From the NCBI GenBank assembly GCA_030656145.1, contig JAUSOF010000095.1:62001-126000 (forward strand): a stretch of 64,000 nucleotides of DNA, written 5' to 3'. The stretch is from Pseudomonas sp. (GTDB lineage Bacteria > Pseudomonadota > Gammaproteobacteria > Pseudomonadales > Pseudomonadaceae). Made by a program: the position numbers and the translations under genes. Below, in pieces: positions 44,814-52,894 of the stretch. Position 1 is the stretch's first letter. Every line of letters starts with the position of its first letter. Under the pieces are notes generated by a model, which saw only the letters and a list, made by a program, of their open reading frames with translations, did no database searches and had not been told where the DNA came from.

Positions 44814-44870
44814 GTCTTTATGACTGCATGCAGATTCAAGTCCTAATGACCCTCGAGTAGTCTTTATGAC
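44814..44870. promoter_or_regulatory. Three NorR-type binding sites (GT-N7-AC)
   Basis: GTCTTTATGAC (44814-44824), GTCCTAATGAC (44840-44850) and GTCTTTATGAC (44860-44870) fit the GT-N7-AC core known for NorR. Spacings are 26 and 20 bp. The third overlaps the norR start codon (ATG at 44866). E. coli norR-norVW also has three such sites. Confidence 0.7.
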
Positions 44871-46422
44871 AACAAACCCATTGCTCACGGCCTTGATCCC
44901 GCTGGTTGCCGACCTGTCCCAAGAGCTGCCCGAAGCCGAGCGCTATCGCCGGCTGCTGCTGGCCCTGCGCGAGCTGTTGCCGTGCGATGCGGTGGCCTTA
45001 CTCAGACTCGAGGGCGAGGTGCTGGTGCCGCTGGCGGTCGACGGCCTGAGCGCCGACACCCTCGGCCGGCGCTTCAAGCTCGGCGAGCATCCGCGCCTGC
45101 AGGCCCTGTTGGCGCAGCGTGGGCCGACCCGCTTCGCCATGGACTGCGACCTGCCCGATCCTTACGACGGCTTGGTCGAAGGCCATCGCGGCCACCTCGA
45201 AGTGCATGACTGCCTGGGCTGTCCGCTGTACCTGCAGGACCAGTTGTGGGGCCTGCTGACCCTCGATTCGCTGGACCCGGCCAGCTTCGGCAGGGTCGAC
45301 CTGGACACCCTGGCAGCGTTCGCCAGCCTGGCCGCCGCCACCGTGATGGCCAATGAGCGCATCGCCCAGTTGCTGCGCCGGGTCGAGGATGAACACCAGT
45401 TGGCCAAGGTCTACAAACAGGCCGCCGACCAGCATCGGCCGCGCGAGCTGATCGGCCAGAGCCCGCAGCACAAACGCCTGCTGGAGGAAATCGCACTGGT
45501 CGGCAACAGCGAGCTGACGGTGCTGATCAGCGGTGAAACCGGGGTCGGCAAGGAACTGGTGGCTGAGGCTCTGCATGCCGCGTCGGCGCGGGCCAGGCGG
45601 CCGCTGATAAGCCTAAACTGCGCGGCGCTGCCCGAGACCCTGGTCGAAAGCGAGTTGTTCGGCCACGTACGCGGCGCCTTTTCCGGCGCGGTCAACGAGC
45701 GCAGCGGCAAGTTCGAGCTGGCTGACGGCGGCACCCTGTTTCTCGATGAGGTCGGCGAGTTACCGGTGGCGGTGCAGGCCAAGCTGCTACGGGTGCTGCA
45801 GAGTGGGCAGTTGCAGCGGGTTGGCTCGGATCGCGAGCACCGGGTCAATGTGCGGGTGCTGGCAGCAAGCAACCGCGACCTTGCAGAAGAGGTGCGCGCC
45901 GGACGCTTTCGCGCCGATCTCTACCACCGCCTGAGCGTGTACCCGCTGAGAGTCCCGGCGCTGCGCGAGCGCGGCCGCGACGTCCTGCTGCTGGCCGGTT
46001 ACTTTCTCGAAGAGAATCGCGCGCGCCTGGGACTGCGCAGTCTGCGCCTGAGCAGCGATGGACAAAAAGCCCTGCTGGCCCACGACTGGCCGGGCAACGT
46101 ACGTGAGCTTGAACACCTGATCGGCCGTGCCGCGCTCAAGGCCTTGTCGGCCTGCGCCGAGCGGCCGCGCATCCTCAGCATCGACAGCCAGGCACTCGAC
46201 CTGCCCCAGCGCGCCGGCACTGTCGAACCGATGCCGCTGATGCTGCCAGAAGCCGACGCCGACGCCGCTATGCCGCTGCGCGAGGCCCTGGATGCCTACC
46301 AGAAGCAGCTGATAGGCGCGGCCTTGCAGCGTCACCAGCACAAATGGGCTGACACCGCCCGCGAGCTGGGAGTAGACCGCGCCAACCTGATACGCCTGGC
46401 ACGGCGCCTTGGCTTGAAGTAA
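44866..46422 (+). CDS. norR: NO-responsive sigma-54 activator, NorR/FhpR type
   Basis: A 518-residue three-domain activator. The GAF domain (~1-165) has the acidic/aromatic cluster CDLPDPYDGLVEGH and HDCLGCPLY, where NorR binds the iron that senses NO. The AAA+ domain has Walker A GETGVGKE (223-230), the sigma-54 contact loop GAFSGA (270-275, GAFTGA in most activators) and Walker B LFLDEVGE. The C-terminal Fis-type helix-turn-helix is HKWADTARELGVDRANLIR. Adjacent hmp with upstream sites makes it the likely hmp activator (called FhpR in P. aeruginosa). No norVW genes are seen nearby. Confidence 0.95.
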   Translation: MTTNPLLTALIPLVADLSQELPEAERYRRLLLALRELLPCDAVALLRLEGEVLVPLAVDGLSADTLGRRFKLGEHPRLQALLAQRGPTRFAMDCDLPDPYDGLVEGHRGHLEVHDCLGCPLYLQDQLWGLLTLDSLDPASFGRVDLDTLAAFASLAAATVMANERIAQLLRRVEDEHQLAKVYKQAADQHRPRELIGQSPQHKRLLEEIALVGNSELTVLISGETGVGKELVAEALHAASARARRPLISLNCAALPETLVESELFGHVRGAFSGAVNERSGKFELADGGTLFLDEVGELPVAVQAKLLRVLQSGQLQRVGSDREHRVNVRVLAASNRDLAEEVRAGRFRADLYHRLSVYPLRVPALRERGRDVLLLAGYFLEENRARLGLRSLRLSSDGQKALLAHDWPGNVRELEHLIGRAALKALSACAERPRILSIDSQALDLPQRAGTVEPMPLMLPEADADAAMPLREALDAYQKQLIGAALQRHQHKWADTARELGVDRANLIRLARRLGLK

Positions 46423-46601
46423 TCGACGGTGCTGAATGGCTCCCGGGGACCGGCCCGCAAATGCGGCGGACTGTTGCAGGCCAGGTCGATCCGCGAAAGA
46501 CGCAACTGCGCGCCAACCTGAGCCGCCTCACCCAATAGACTGTGCCGCCAATTACTACTTGCAGGCAGCCTCCTAGACAATCGGCTAATCCGCCGCATGC
46601 C

Positions 46602-46615
46602 TTGATGTAGGTCAA
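46602..46615. promoter_or_regulatory. Anr/FNR-like box
   Basis: TTGATGTAGGTCAA matches the TTGAT-N4-ATCAA consensus at 9 of 10 positions. No known gene lies directly downstream on the plus strand; a small frame starts at 46822. On the minus strand norR is in the opposite orientation, so the target is unclear. Confidence 0.5.
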
Positions 46616-46821
46616 AGTCGAGCGGCAGCAGGGGTTCTAGGTTGGGTAAAGGCTCAGCAAGGGCATGTGTTTGATGCCGTCATGGCGTGGCAAATGCGTT
46701 GACCCATGCAGCGGTGAGCCATGACGGCCAGCTCACGGCCTGAGATTCGAATGTGCTCCATGTGGTGGCTGTGGCCTGACAGAGGCCGTCTGAATAATAC
46801 GTCCGGAGCGAGAGGGGCATC

Positions 46822-47025
46822 ATGAGCCGTAAACAGAGCCTGCGTCTGCCTATCAACGTGGCGATAGGCCTATGTACTTACCTGCGGACAGCCAGTGCGC
46901 TGGCGGCCCAAAGCCGGCGCGACCCAACCAGTGCCAACCTGCAGGCGTTCGAACATTTGCTGACATCAAGGGAGCGAGACCGCGATACGCTGCAGCCCGA
47001 AGCCACGAGCCAGGCATACGATTAG
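46822..47025 (+). CDS. Doubtful small hypothetical protein
   Basis: A 67-codon frame with GAGAGGGG 4-5 bases before the ATG. The product begins MSRKQSLRLPINVAIGLCTY, basic then mildly hydrophobic like the start of an exported protein. It then turns into Arg/Ser-rich sequence without recognisable features, and another frame is open across the same stretch (46872-47147). It may be the 5' remnant of a frameshifted gene. It is listed only because of the ribosome-binding site and the Anr-like box 200 bp upstream. Confidence 0.25.
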   Translation: MSRKQSLRLPINVAIGLCTYLRTASALAAQSRRDPTSANLQAFEHLLTSRERDRDTLQPEATSQAYD

Positions 47026-47111
47026 AGGCCGCCAACACGGCGACGGCGCATGGCACTGTTGGCCTGGCCAACGCGCTGAACCACAGCCCACACGCCGGCG
47101 CATTCCGTGGC

Positions 47112-47753
47112 TCAGCTGCCTGGTACCGGCTGAATCAACCCGGGTAACTGAGCAGCCAGTTTGGCGTTGTTCAATGGCGCGCGGATGAAGCCACGCTGGG
47201 TGCCGTCCGGGCCGATGATCACCAGGTTGCCACTGTGATCGACGGTGTAGTTTTCCTTACTGGTATCGGCTGGGATATAGGGAATGCTCACCGCATTGGC
47301 AAACTTCTGCAGGGTGGCTTCCTCACCAGTAAAACCGATGAACCCGGCATCGAAATAGTCGAGGTATTTTTTCAACTGCTCTGGTGTGTCACGGTTAGGG
47401 TCGACGCTGACCAGCACTATCTGCAGATTGGCGAGGGTTTGCGCCGGTAACTGGCCTTGCAGTTGGCGCAGTTGGGCGAGGGTCGCGGGGCAAATGTCCG
47501 GACAGAAGGTGTAGCCGAAAAACAGCAGGCTCCACTGCCCCTTGAGCTGATTGACCGCGACCGCCTGGCCGTTCTGGTCGAGCAAATTGAGGTCGGGCAA
47601 CGTGCGGCTTTGCGGCAAAAGTACAATACCAGCATCGAGCAGCGCCGTCGGGTCGCCTTGACCTTTGCTGTTGAGCACTTTGTTGACGGTCAGGCCGAGC
47701 ACCAGCGCGACCAGGGCAACAAGAACGAAAACGGTGATTTGGGTACGGGTCAT
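47112..47753 (-). CDS. SCO1/SenC family copper chaperone for cytochrome oxidase
   Basis: A 213-residue protein with one N-terminal TM anchor (ITVFVLVALVALVLGLTV) and a periplasmic thioredoxin-fold domain. Copper ligands are Cys84 and Cys88 in FCPDICP and His173 in VDHSGN. SCO proteins deliver or reduce copper for the CuA site of cytochrome c oxidase subunit II. It is the last gene of the SURF1-ctaA-cyoE-SCO unit and follows cyoE by 11 bp. No clear terminator follows. Confidence 0.93.
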   Translation of the reverse strand: MTRTQITVFVLVALVALVLGLTVNKVLNSKGQGDPTALLDAGIVLLPQSRTLPDLNLLDQNGQAVAVNQLKGQWSLLFFGYTFCPDICPATLAQLRQLQGQLPAQTLANLQIVLVSVDPNRDTPEQLKKYLDYFDAGFIGFTGEEATLQKFANAVSIPYIPADTSKENYTVDHSGNLVIIGPDGTQRGFIRAPLNNAKLAAQLPGLIQPVPGS

Positions 47754-47764
47754 GACACCAACGA

Positions 47765-48664
47765 TTACAGGTTGAACAGCAGATAATGGTCGACTAGCAG
47801 GGCGATAAACAGCAGGAACAGGTACCAGATACTGTACTTGAAGGTGTTGATCGCCGCGTGCGGTTTGCTGTCACGGTACAGCACCCAGGCCCAGTGCAGA
47901 AAACGCGCGCCCAAGCCAATAGCGCAGACCAGGTAGAGCAGGCCGCTCATATGAATGGCGTAAGGCAGCAGGCTAACGGCGAACATCGCACCGGTGTAGA
48001 GCAGGATGTGCACCTTGGTGTAGTGCTCACCATGGGTCACCGGCAGCATCGGGATGTTGGCCTTGGCGTATTCGGCCTTGCGATGAATGGCCAGGGCCCA
48101 GAAGTGCGGCGGGGTCCAGGCGAAGATGATCAGCACCAGCAGCAGCGGCTCGGCGGTCAGCTCGCCAGTGACCGCAACCCAGCCAAGCAACGGCGGAGCA
48201 GCGCCAGCCAACCCACCGATGACGATGTTCTGCGGCGTGGCACGCTTGAGAAAGCCGGTATAAATCACCGCATAGCCAAGCAGCGAGGCGAGGGTCAGCC
48301 AAGCGGCCAGCTCGTTGGTGAAAGCCAGCAGCAGGCTGAGGCCGGCCACCGATAGCAGCAGGGCGAAACTCAGTGCCGCCAGCGGAGTGACCCGGCCCTC
48401 GGCCAGCGGGCGCTTGTGGGTGCGCGCCATGATCGAGTCGATGCGCCGATCCACCACATGATTGACCGCCGCCGCGCCGCCAGCGCACAAGCCGATCCCC
48501 AGGTTGCCGAACACCAGCACCGTCCAGGGCACGCCGGCGCGGGTCGCGAGAAACATGCCGACCAAGGAGGTGATCAGCATCAGTACCACCACCTTGGGCT
48601 TGGTCAGCTCCAGGTAGTCGCGCCAGCTGGCGTTAGCCTGTTGTTCACGCAGTAGAGTAGCCAT
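47765..48664 (-). CDS. cyoE: Protoheme IX farnesyltransferase (heme O synthase)
   Basis: A 299-residue UbiA-family membrane enzyme that adds a farnesyl group to heme B to form heme O. The prenyl-diphosphate site is NHVVDRRIDSIMARTHKRPL, and a second conserved loop is HRKAEYAKANIPMLP. About nine TM helices are evident. Next to ctaA (heme A synthase) it feeds heme A synthesis for the aa3 oxidase encoded nearby, so ctaB would be an equally good name. ATG at 48664 lies 19 bp after the ctaA stop, with AGGAGAG upstream. Confidence 0.96.
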   Translation of the reverse strand: MATLLREQQANASWRDYLELTKPKVVVLMLITSLVGMFLATRAGVPWTVLVFGNLGIGLCAGGAAAVNHVVDRRIDSIMARTHKRPLAEGRVTPLAALSFALLLSVAGLSLLLAFTNELAAWLTLASLLGYAVIYTGFLKRATPQNIVIGGLAGAAPPLLGWVAVTGELTAEPLLLVLIIFAWTPPHFWALAIHRKAEYAKANIPMLPVTHGEHYTKVHILLYTGAMFAVSLLPYAIHMSGLLYLVCAIGLGARFLHWAWVLYRDSKPHAAINTFKYSIWYLFLLFIALLVDHYLLFNL

Positions 48665-48683
48665 AGGGGTCTCTCCTTGATTG

Positions 48684-49724
48684 TTATTTGCAAGGCAACG
48701 GAACGATTGCAGCTTGCTCGACTGTCGCCCTGGATGCGCTCGTCACAGCAGCGCTCACCCGATAATTGATCAACACCATCGTCAGCAGCAATAGCGCACC
48801 ACCCGCGTTGTGCGCCACCGCCACCAGCAGCGGTAGATGGAACACCACGTTGCTGATACCCAGAGCGATCTGCACGCCGAGCGCCAGCAGCAACAAGCCG
48901 GCCAGGCGCGGCAACCCGGCCCGGCGCAGTTGCCATGCCAGCAGCAGCAGCACCAGCGTCAACGCCACCGCACCCAGACGATGAGTCATGTGGATGGCCG
49001 TACGCGCATCGCTGTCGAGCTGGCCGCCGAGGTAATTCGGGCCGATATGCTGGGTCAGGTGAAATCCGTTGGCGAAATCCATCGCTGGCCACCATTCACC
49101 GTGACAGGTCGGCAGGTCGACACAGGCGACCGCCGCGTAATTGCTGCTGACCCAACCACCGAGGGCAATCTGCCCGATTACCAGCAGCAGGCCGAGCGCG
49201 GCCAGACGGCGCAGGTGCACGGAAAATGATGCTAACGCGCGGGCAGCACCGGACAGGCGCAAGGTAAGCAGAAATAGCAGGCTGAGGGTGGCAAAGCCGC
49301 CAAGCAAATGGGCGGTCACCACTTGCGGCCAGAGCTTCAGGGTTACCGTCCACATGCCGAAAGCCCCTTGCAGGATCACCAGGCCGAGCAGCAACAGCGG
49401 CAATTTCAGCGGCTGCCCCGGCTCACCGCGCCGCCGCAGTGCATGCACCGCCAGCGCCAGGATGACCAGGCCGAGACTGCCGGCAAAGTAGCGGTGCACC
49501 ATTTCGTACCAACCCTTGGCCACCTCAACCGGCGCCTCGGGAAAACGCATCTCGGCCAGCGCCTGCTTGTGTTCGCTCATGGGTACGCCGAGGAAACCGT
49601 AGCAGCCGGGCCAGTCCGGGCAGCCCAACCCCGCATGGGTCAGCCGGGTATAGGCACCCAGCACCACCACCACCACGGTCAGGAGGGTGGCGAACAAAGC
49701 GAGGCGGTAGCCGGGTTTGGCCAT
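48684..49724 (-). CDS. ctaA: COX15/CtaA heme A synthase
   Basis: A 346-residue integral membrane monooxygenase-type enzyme that oxidises the heme O methyl group to make heme A. Eight TM helices in two halves hold the heme-ligand histidines: EMVHRYFAGSLG, TAHLLGGFAT, IHMTHRLGAV and VAHNAGGALL. The N-terminal loop THAGLGCPDWPGCYG has the conserved Cys pair. Two ATGs are adjacent; the second (49724) lies 7 bases from AAGGAG and is chosen. It is between the 194-aa gene and cyoE in the oxidase assembly unit. Confidence 0.94.
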   Translation of the reverse strand: MAKPGYRLALFATLLTVVVVVLGAYTRLTHAGLGCPDWPGCYGFLGVPMSEHKQALAEMRFPEAPVEVAKGWYEMVHRYFAGSLGLVILALAVHALRRRGEPGQPLKLPLLLLGLVILQGAFGMWTVTLKLWPQVVTAHLLGGFATLSLLFLLTLRLSGAARALASFSVHLRRLAALGLLLVIGQIALGGWVSSNYAAVACVDLPTCHGEWWPAMDFANGFHLTQHIGPNYLGGQLDSDARTAIHMTHRLGAVALTLVLLLLAWQLRRAGLPRLAGLLLLALGVQIALGISNVVFHLPLLVAVAHNAGGALLLLTMVLINYRVSAAVTSASRATVEQAAIVPLPCK

Positions 49725-49761
49725 CATGAAGCTCCTTGTTCCTGCACGTAATTCCTGCACA

Positions 49762-50346
49762 TCAGCCGATTTGGGAAATCTTCAGCAAATGCTTCAGGTC
49801 GTTAAGAATCGCCTTGCCCTTGCTACGACTGTCATAGCGCAGCACCAGATTACCGTGCGGATCGACGATCCACAGTTGCGCCCCTTCGACCTTGCCGGCG
49901 GTTTCACTATAGGCCTGGGACTCCAATTGATAGCGGGTCAACTGCGGAAACTCCCGGCGCAGCAGTGCGTCATATTCAGCAGCCAAGGGCTGGGCACTGG
50001 CCAGGGCATGGGAGGCTCGAGCGGTATCTCGATTGAGGCCGATATGAATCTGCCGGGCGAGAAACACCAGTTGCTTGCAGTCCGTATCGCAGACGCCCGG
50101 CACTGTCACCAGCAGCTGCCAGCGCTCCTCAGGTGCGCCGCTCACGCCAAGGTCCGCACGGGTCTGGCCGGTGCCGATCAACTCGCCATGGTAGCTACGG
50201 GTTTCCGGAACCCAGAAGCGCCACTGGTACATGGCGCTGGCCAGAACCATCGGACCAATAACCACAGCAAGGATCATGATCAACTGCAGACGCCCGCGGC
50301 GACGGCGGTTGGGCGCCTCTTCAGGCAGAGTGATGGCTGGGTTCAT
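49762..50346 (-). CDS. Single-TM protein of cytochrome oxidase assembly cluster, function unknown
   Basis: A 194-residue protein. A basic N-terminus (NRRRRGRLQ) precedes one TM helix (LIMILAVVIGPMVLASAMY, ~22-40), then a periplasmic domain with VPGVCDTDCKQLVFLARQIH and WIVDPHGNLVLRYD. The CDTDC motif and the DPxGNLVLRY strand resemble SCO/thioredoxin-like folds, so a role in copper or thiol handling is possible. It is conserved at this place in Pseudomonas (like PA0111). It overlaps the SURF1 gene end by 26 bp and precedes ctaA. No direct function is known to me. Confidence 0.8.
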   Translation of the reverse strand: MNPAITLPEEAPNRRRRGRLQLIMILAVVIGPMVLASAMYQWRFWVPETRSYHGELIGTGQTRADLGVSGAPEERWQLLVTVPGVCDTDCKQLVFLARQIHIGLNRDTARASHALASAQPLAAEYDALLRREFPQLTRYQLESQAYSETAGKVEGAQLWIVDPHGNLVLRYDSRSKGKAILNDLKHLLKISQIG

Positions 50347-51052
50347 GGCGAGTCTCCCGCGCGTTATGCAAACCTAAATAGACGAACAGGCCGAGCAAGG
50401 CCGTTGCCAGAGCGAACCATTGAAAAGCATAGCCCAGGTGTTTATCCGGACTCATGGCGATTACCGGCCAATCGACGCGCAAAGACCCTGGGCCGGGTTG
50501 CAGGCGCAACTCATGGCTGAAGCCTGAGCGACCCAACTGCCGCCAGAGTTCGTCCGGCTTGACCGCGCTGATCAAGCGCGGCCAGGTATTGCTCTGTGGC
50601 TCCTGCTGCAGTTGCAATCCGTCGCCGAGGGACACGTATACCGAGGCTTGCAGGCGCAGCGGCGTGTCGGGCGTGTTGAACGCTGGGGGTATCCGGCGAT
50701 CCGGCCAGGGCAGCCAGCCGCGATTGAGCAACAGCCAAAGACCGCTGGCCTGGTCATAAAAAGGCTGTAGGACTTCAACACCCGCCTGGCCATCACGGGT
50801 GCGGTTATCCAATAAAAAACTGTGCGCCGCATCGAAATGACCCTGTAACTGCACCCGTGCATAGGCCGGATTTGGCAGGTTCTCAAGCTCAGCGATAGCG
50901 ACAGGCGCGGCCAATTGCCGGGCCTGATGGGCAGCCAGTAATTCGCGCTTTTGCTCGGCACGCGCCAGCTGCCAAAACCCCAGGCTGACAAGTACCGGCA
51001 ACAGCAACGCGACCAGCAAACTGGGCAGCCAGCCAGGGCGAAAGGCGCTCAT
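50321..51052 (-). CDS. SURF1 family protein
   Basis: A 243-residue protein with two TM helices at the ends (LPSLLVALLLPVLVSLGFWQ and YAFQWFALATALLGLFVYLG) and a periplasmic loop between. Typical SURF1 stretches are FWQLARAEQKRELL, FLLDNRTRDGQAGVEVLQPF and LLNRGWLPWP. SURF1 helps insert heme A into subunit I of cytochrome c oxidase. ATG at 51052 is chosen over a longer open frame. It is the first gene of the assembly unit and is divergent from the DUF2909 gene with a 75-bp gap. Confidence 0.93.
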   Translation of the reverse strand: MSAFRPGWLPSLLVALLLPVLVSLGFWQLARAEQKRELLAAHQARQLAAPVAIAELENLPNPAYARVQLQGHFDAAHSFLLDNRTRDGQAGVEVLQPFYDQASGLWLLLNRGWLPWPDRRIPPAFNTPDTPLRLQASVYVSLGDGLQLQQEPQSNTWPRLISAVKPDELWRQLGRSGFSHELRLQPGPGSLRVDWPVIAMSPDKHLGYAFQWFALATALLGLFVYLGLHNARETRHEPSHHSA

Positions 51053-51127
51053 TGTGCACGGCTCGAAGATTGAGCCAAGCTGGTTATACTGCATCTGCAA
51101 GACATTTCCCTCCCCCCGGAGTTACGC

Positions 51128-51331
51128 ATGCTCAAGGTCGCAATCGTCCTCTCGTTACTGGCCACCGTGGTCAGCTTGTTCAGTGGCCTGTTCTTCCTGG
51201 TCAAGGACGAGGGCCGCTCTTCCCGAGTGGTCAACGCCCTTACCGTGCGGGTCACGCTCACCGCCTTGACCGTAGCCCTCATAGCCTGGGGCTTCTACAG
51301 CGGCCAACTGACATCCCAGGTGACCTGGTAA
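51128..51331 (+). CDS. DUF2909 twin-transmembrane small protein
   Basis: A 67-residue protein made of two TM helices (VAIVLSLLATVVSLFSGLFF and VRVTLTALTVALIAWGFYSG) joined by a short charged loop (VKDEGRSSRVVNAL). GGAG lies 6-7 bases before the ATG. It is a counterpart of the small gene found in this place in other pseudomonads and is the only plus-strand gene inside the oxidase block. It is divergent from SURF1 and convergent with coxC. It may be a small assembly or stability subunit, but this is inferred from location. Confidence 0.88.
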   Translation: MLKVAIVLSLLATVVSLFSGLFFLVKDEGRSSRVVNALTVRVTLTALTVALIAWGFYSGQLTSQVTW

Positions 51332-51361
51332 CACAATGATCCGCTGTGCGACGTAGCCGCC

Positions 51362-52249
51362 CTAGAGCACATAAACGAAGGTGTAGAGGCCGATCCATAC
51401 CACATCAACGAAGTGCCAGTACCAAGCGGCAGCCTCGAAGCCGAAGTGATGCTCGGGGCTGAAGTGGCCACGCATAACGCGAACCAGCATCACCGCAAGC
51501 ATGATCGCCCCGAAGGTGACGTGTGCGCCGTGAAACCCGGTGAGCATAAAGAAGGTTGCACCGTAGATACCCGAACCCAGGGTCAGGCCCAGTTCGGAAT
51601 AGGCATGGATGTACTCTTCGGCCTGCAATATCAGGAACACCACGCCAAGCACGAGGGTCAGCGCCAGCCAGAGAGTCAACGGCTTGCGCTGGTTCTTGCG
51701 CAACGCATGGTGGGCAAAGGTCAGGGTGACGCTGGAAGTCACCAGCAGGATGGTGTTAATCAGCGGTAAACCCCAGGCACTGATGACCCCACTGGGCGCC
51801 GGGAACAGCTTGGGATCTGGCGTATTGAGCAACGGCCAGGTGTATTCAAAGCCCGGCCAGAGCATATTACTCACGCCCTTGTCGCCCTCACCACCAAGCC
51901 AGGGGCCGGCCCAGGTGCGCACATAGAACAGCACGCCGAAGAACGCGGCGAAGAACATCACCTCGGAGAAGATAAACCAGCTCATGCCCCATCGGAACGA
52001 GAGGTCCATCTGCGTGCTGTAGAGGCCGGAGCGGCTTTCCTTGATCACGGCACCGAACCAGCCAAACAGCATATAGGCGAGGAACAGGCTGCCAATGAAG
52101 AAAATAAGCGGCCCGTTGGAGTCCTCTCGATTGGCCGACAGGTCGTTGAACCAGGCGCCGAGTCCGTAAACCGTGATCAGCAAACCGAGGGTGGCAATAA
52201 TCGGCCACTTACTCTGGGCGGGAACGTAGTACTGCTCATGAGCTGCCAT
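51362..52249 (-). CDS. coxC: Cytochrome c oxidase subunit III
   Basis: A 295-residue membrane protein with seven TM helices. Family features include RWGMSWFIFSEVMFFAAFFG, INTILLVTSSVTLTFAHHAL, FFMLTGFHGAHVTFGAIML and WYWHFVDVVWIGLYTFVYVL at the C-terminus. Subunit III stabilises subunit I and supports proton uptake in the aa3 oxidase. It is the last gene of coxB-coxA-ctaG-coxC, 11 bp after ctaG. Confidence 0.96.
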   Translation of the reverse strand: MAAHEQYYVPAQSKWPIIATLGLLITVYGLGAWFNDLSANREDSNGPLIFFIGSLFLAYMLFGWFGAVIKESRSGLYSTQMDLSFRWGMSWFIFSEVMFFAAFFGVLFYVRTWAGPWLGGEGDKGVSNMLWPGFEYTWPLLNTPDPKLFPAPSGVISAWGLPLINTILLVTSSVTLTFAHHALRKNQRKPLTLWLALTLVLGVVFLILQAEEYIHAYSELGLTLGSGIYGATFFMLTGFHGAHVTFGAIMLAVMLVRVMRGHFSPEHHFGFEAAAWYWHFVDVVWIGLYTFVYVL

Positions 52250-52260
52250 CTTTGTTCTCC

Positions 52261-52812
52261 TTATTGGCCCACCTGGGCTACAGGCGGTTTACTCGCAGTG
52301 ATATCGAACAGGGCATAGGCCAGAGTCAGGTAGCGAACATCTGCGGGTAAATCCCGGTCGACGATAAAGCGCACCGGCATTTCAATACGCTCGCCGGGCT
52401 GCAGCACCTGTTGGGTAAAGCAGAAGCACTCGGTCTTGTGGAAATACGCCGCCGCCCTGGAGGGTGCAACGCTGGGAATAGCCTGAGCGGTCATCGGTTT
52501 GTCGGTCGGGTTGTGCGCAACGAAAACCATCTGCGTGGTGTCGCCCGGATGCACTGTCACTTCATCGGCCAGCGGGCGAAACTCCCAGACCATATCGGCG
52601 GCATTGGTCGCAAGAAACTGCACACGCACCTGGCGCGATTCGTCAACGCTCTGCTGCCCGGCCTGGTAGGCGCCAGCGGTCTTACCGTTGATACCAAAGG
52701 CCTGACACATCACGTCGTAGATCGGCACCAGGGCGAAACCAAAGCCGAACATGCCAACCACCACCAGACACAGGCGGGTGACCAGGCGCCGCGTACTCAG
52801 GCTTTCGTTCAT
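52261..52812 (-). CDS. ctaG: Cytochrome c oxidase assembly protein CtaG/Cox11
   Basis: A 183-residue protein with one N-terminal TM helix (LCLVVVGMFGFGFALVPIYD) and a periplasmic immunoglobulin-like domain. The copper motif is ECFCF within YFHKTECFCFTQQ. Cox11 delivers copper to the CuB centre of subunit I. ATG at 52812 is preferred to a longer frame; GGGA lies 9 bases upstream. It is placed between coxA and coxC, as in most proteobacteria. Confidence 0.94.
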   Translation of the reverse strand: MNESLSTRRLVTRLCLVVVGMFGFGFALVPIYDVMCQAFGINGKTAGAYQAGQQSVDESRQVRVQFLATNAADMVWEFRPLADEVTVHPGDTTQMVFVAHNPTDKPMTAQAIPSVAPSRAAAYFHKTECFCFTQQVLQPGERIEMPVRFIVDRDLPADVRYLTLAYALFDITASKPPVAQVGQ

Positions 52813-52894
52813 GACAGTACATCCCTGCAGTAACCACCCTGCCCGCGAAGGGGGCGCCGGGTCGCGCAAGAGGTCGCACCTGCAAAAGGGCACA

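Larger units (their letters stand above)
46423..47111. other. Long intergenic region between norR and SCO gene
   Basis: About 690 bp. It contains an Anr/FNR-like box (46602-46615) and a small doubtful frame (46822-47025), both listed apart. Several open frames of 60-90 codons overlap in different phases but none looks like a known protein. It may be a decayed gene or an unannotated transcript. Confidence 0.5.

Noticed and set aside
46872..47147. Second open frame overlapping the doubtful small gene after norR
   Set aside because: No ribosome-binding site and no family; at most a remnant.
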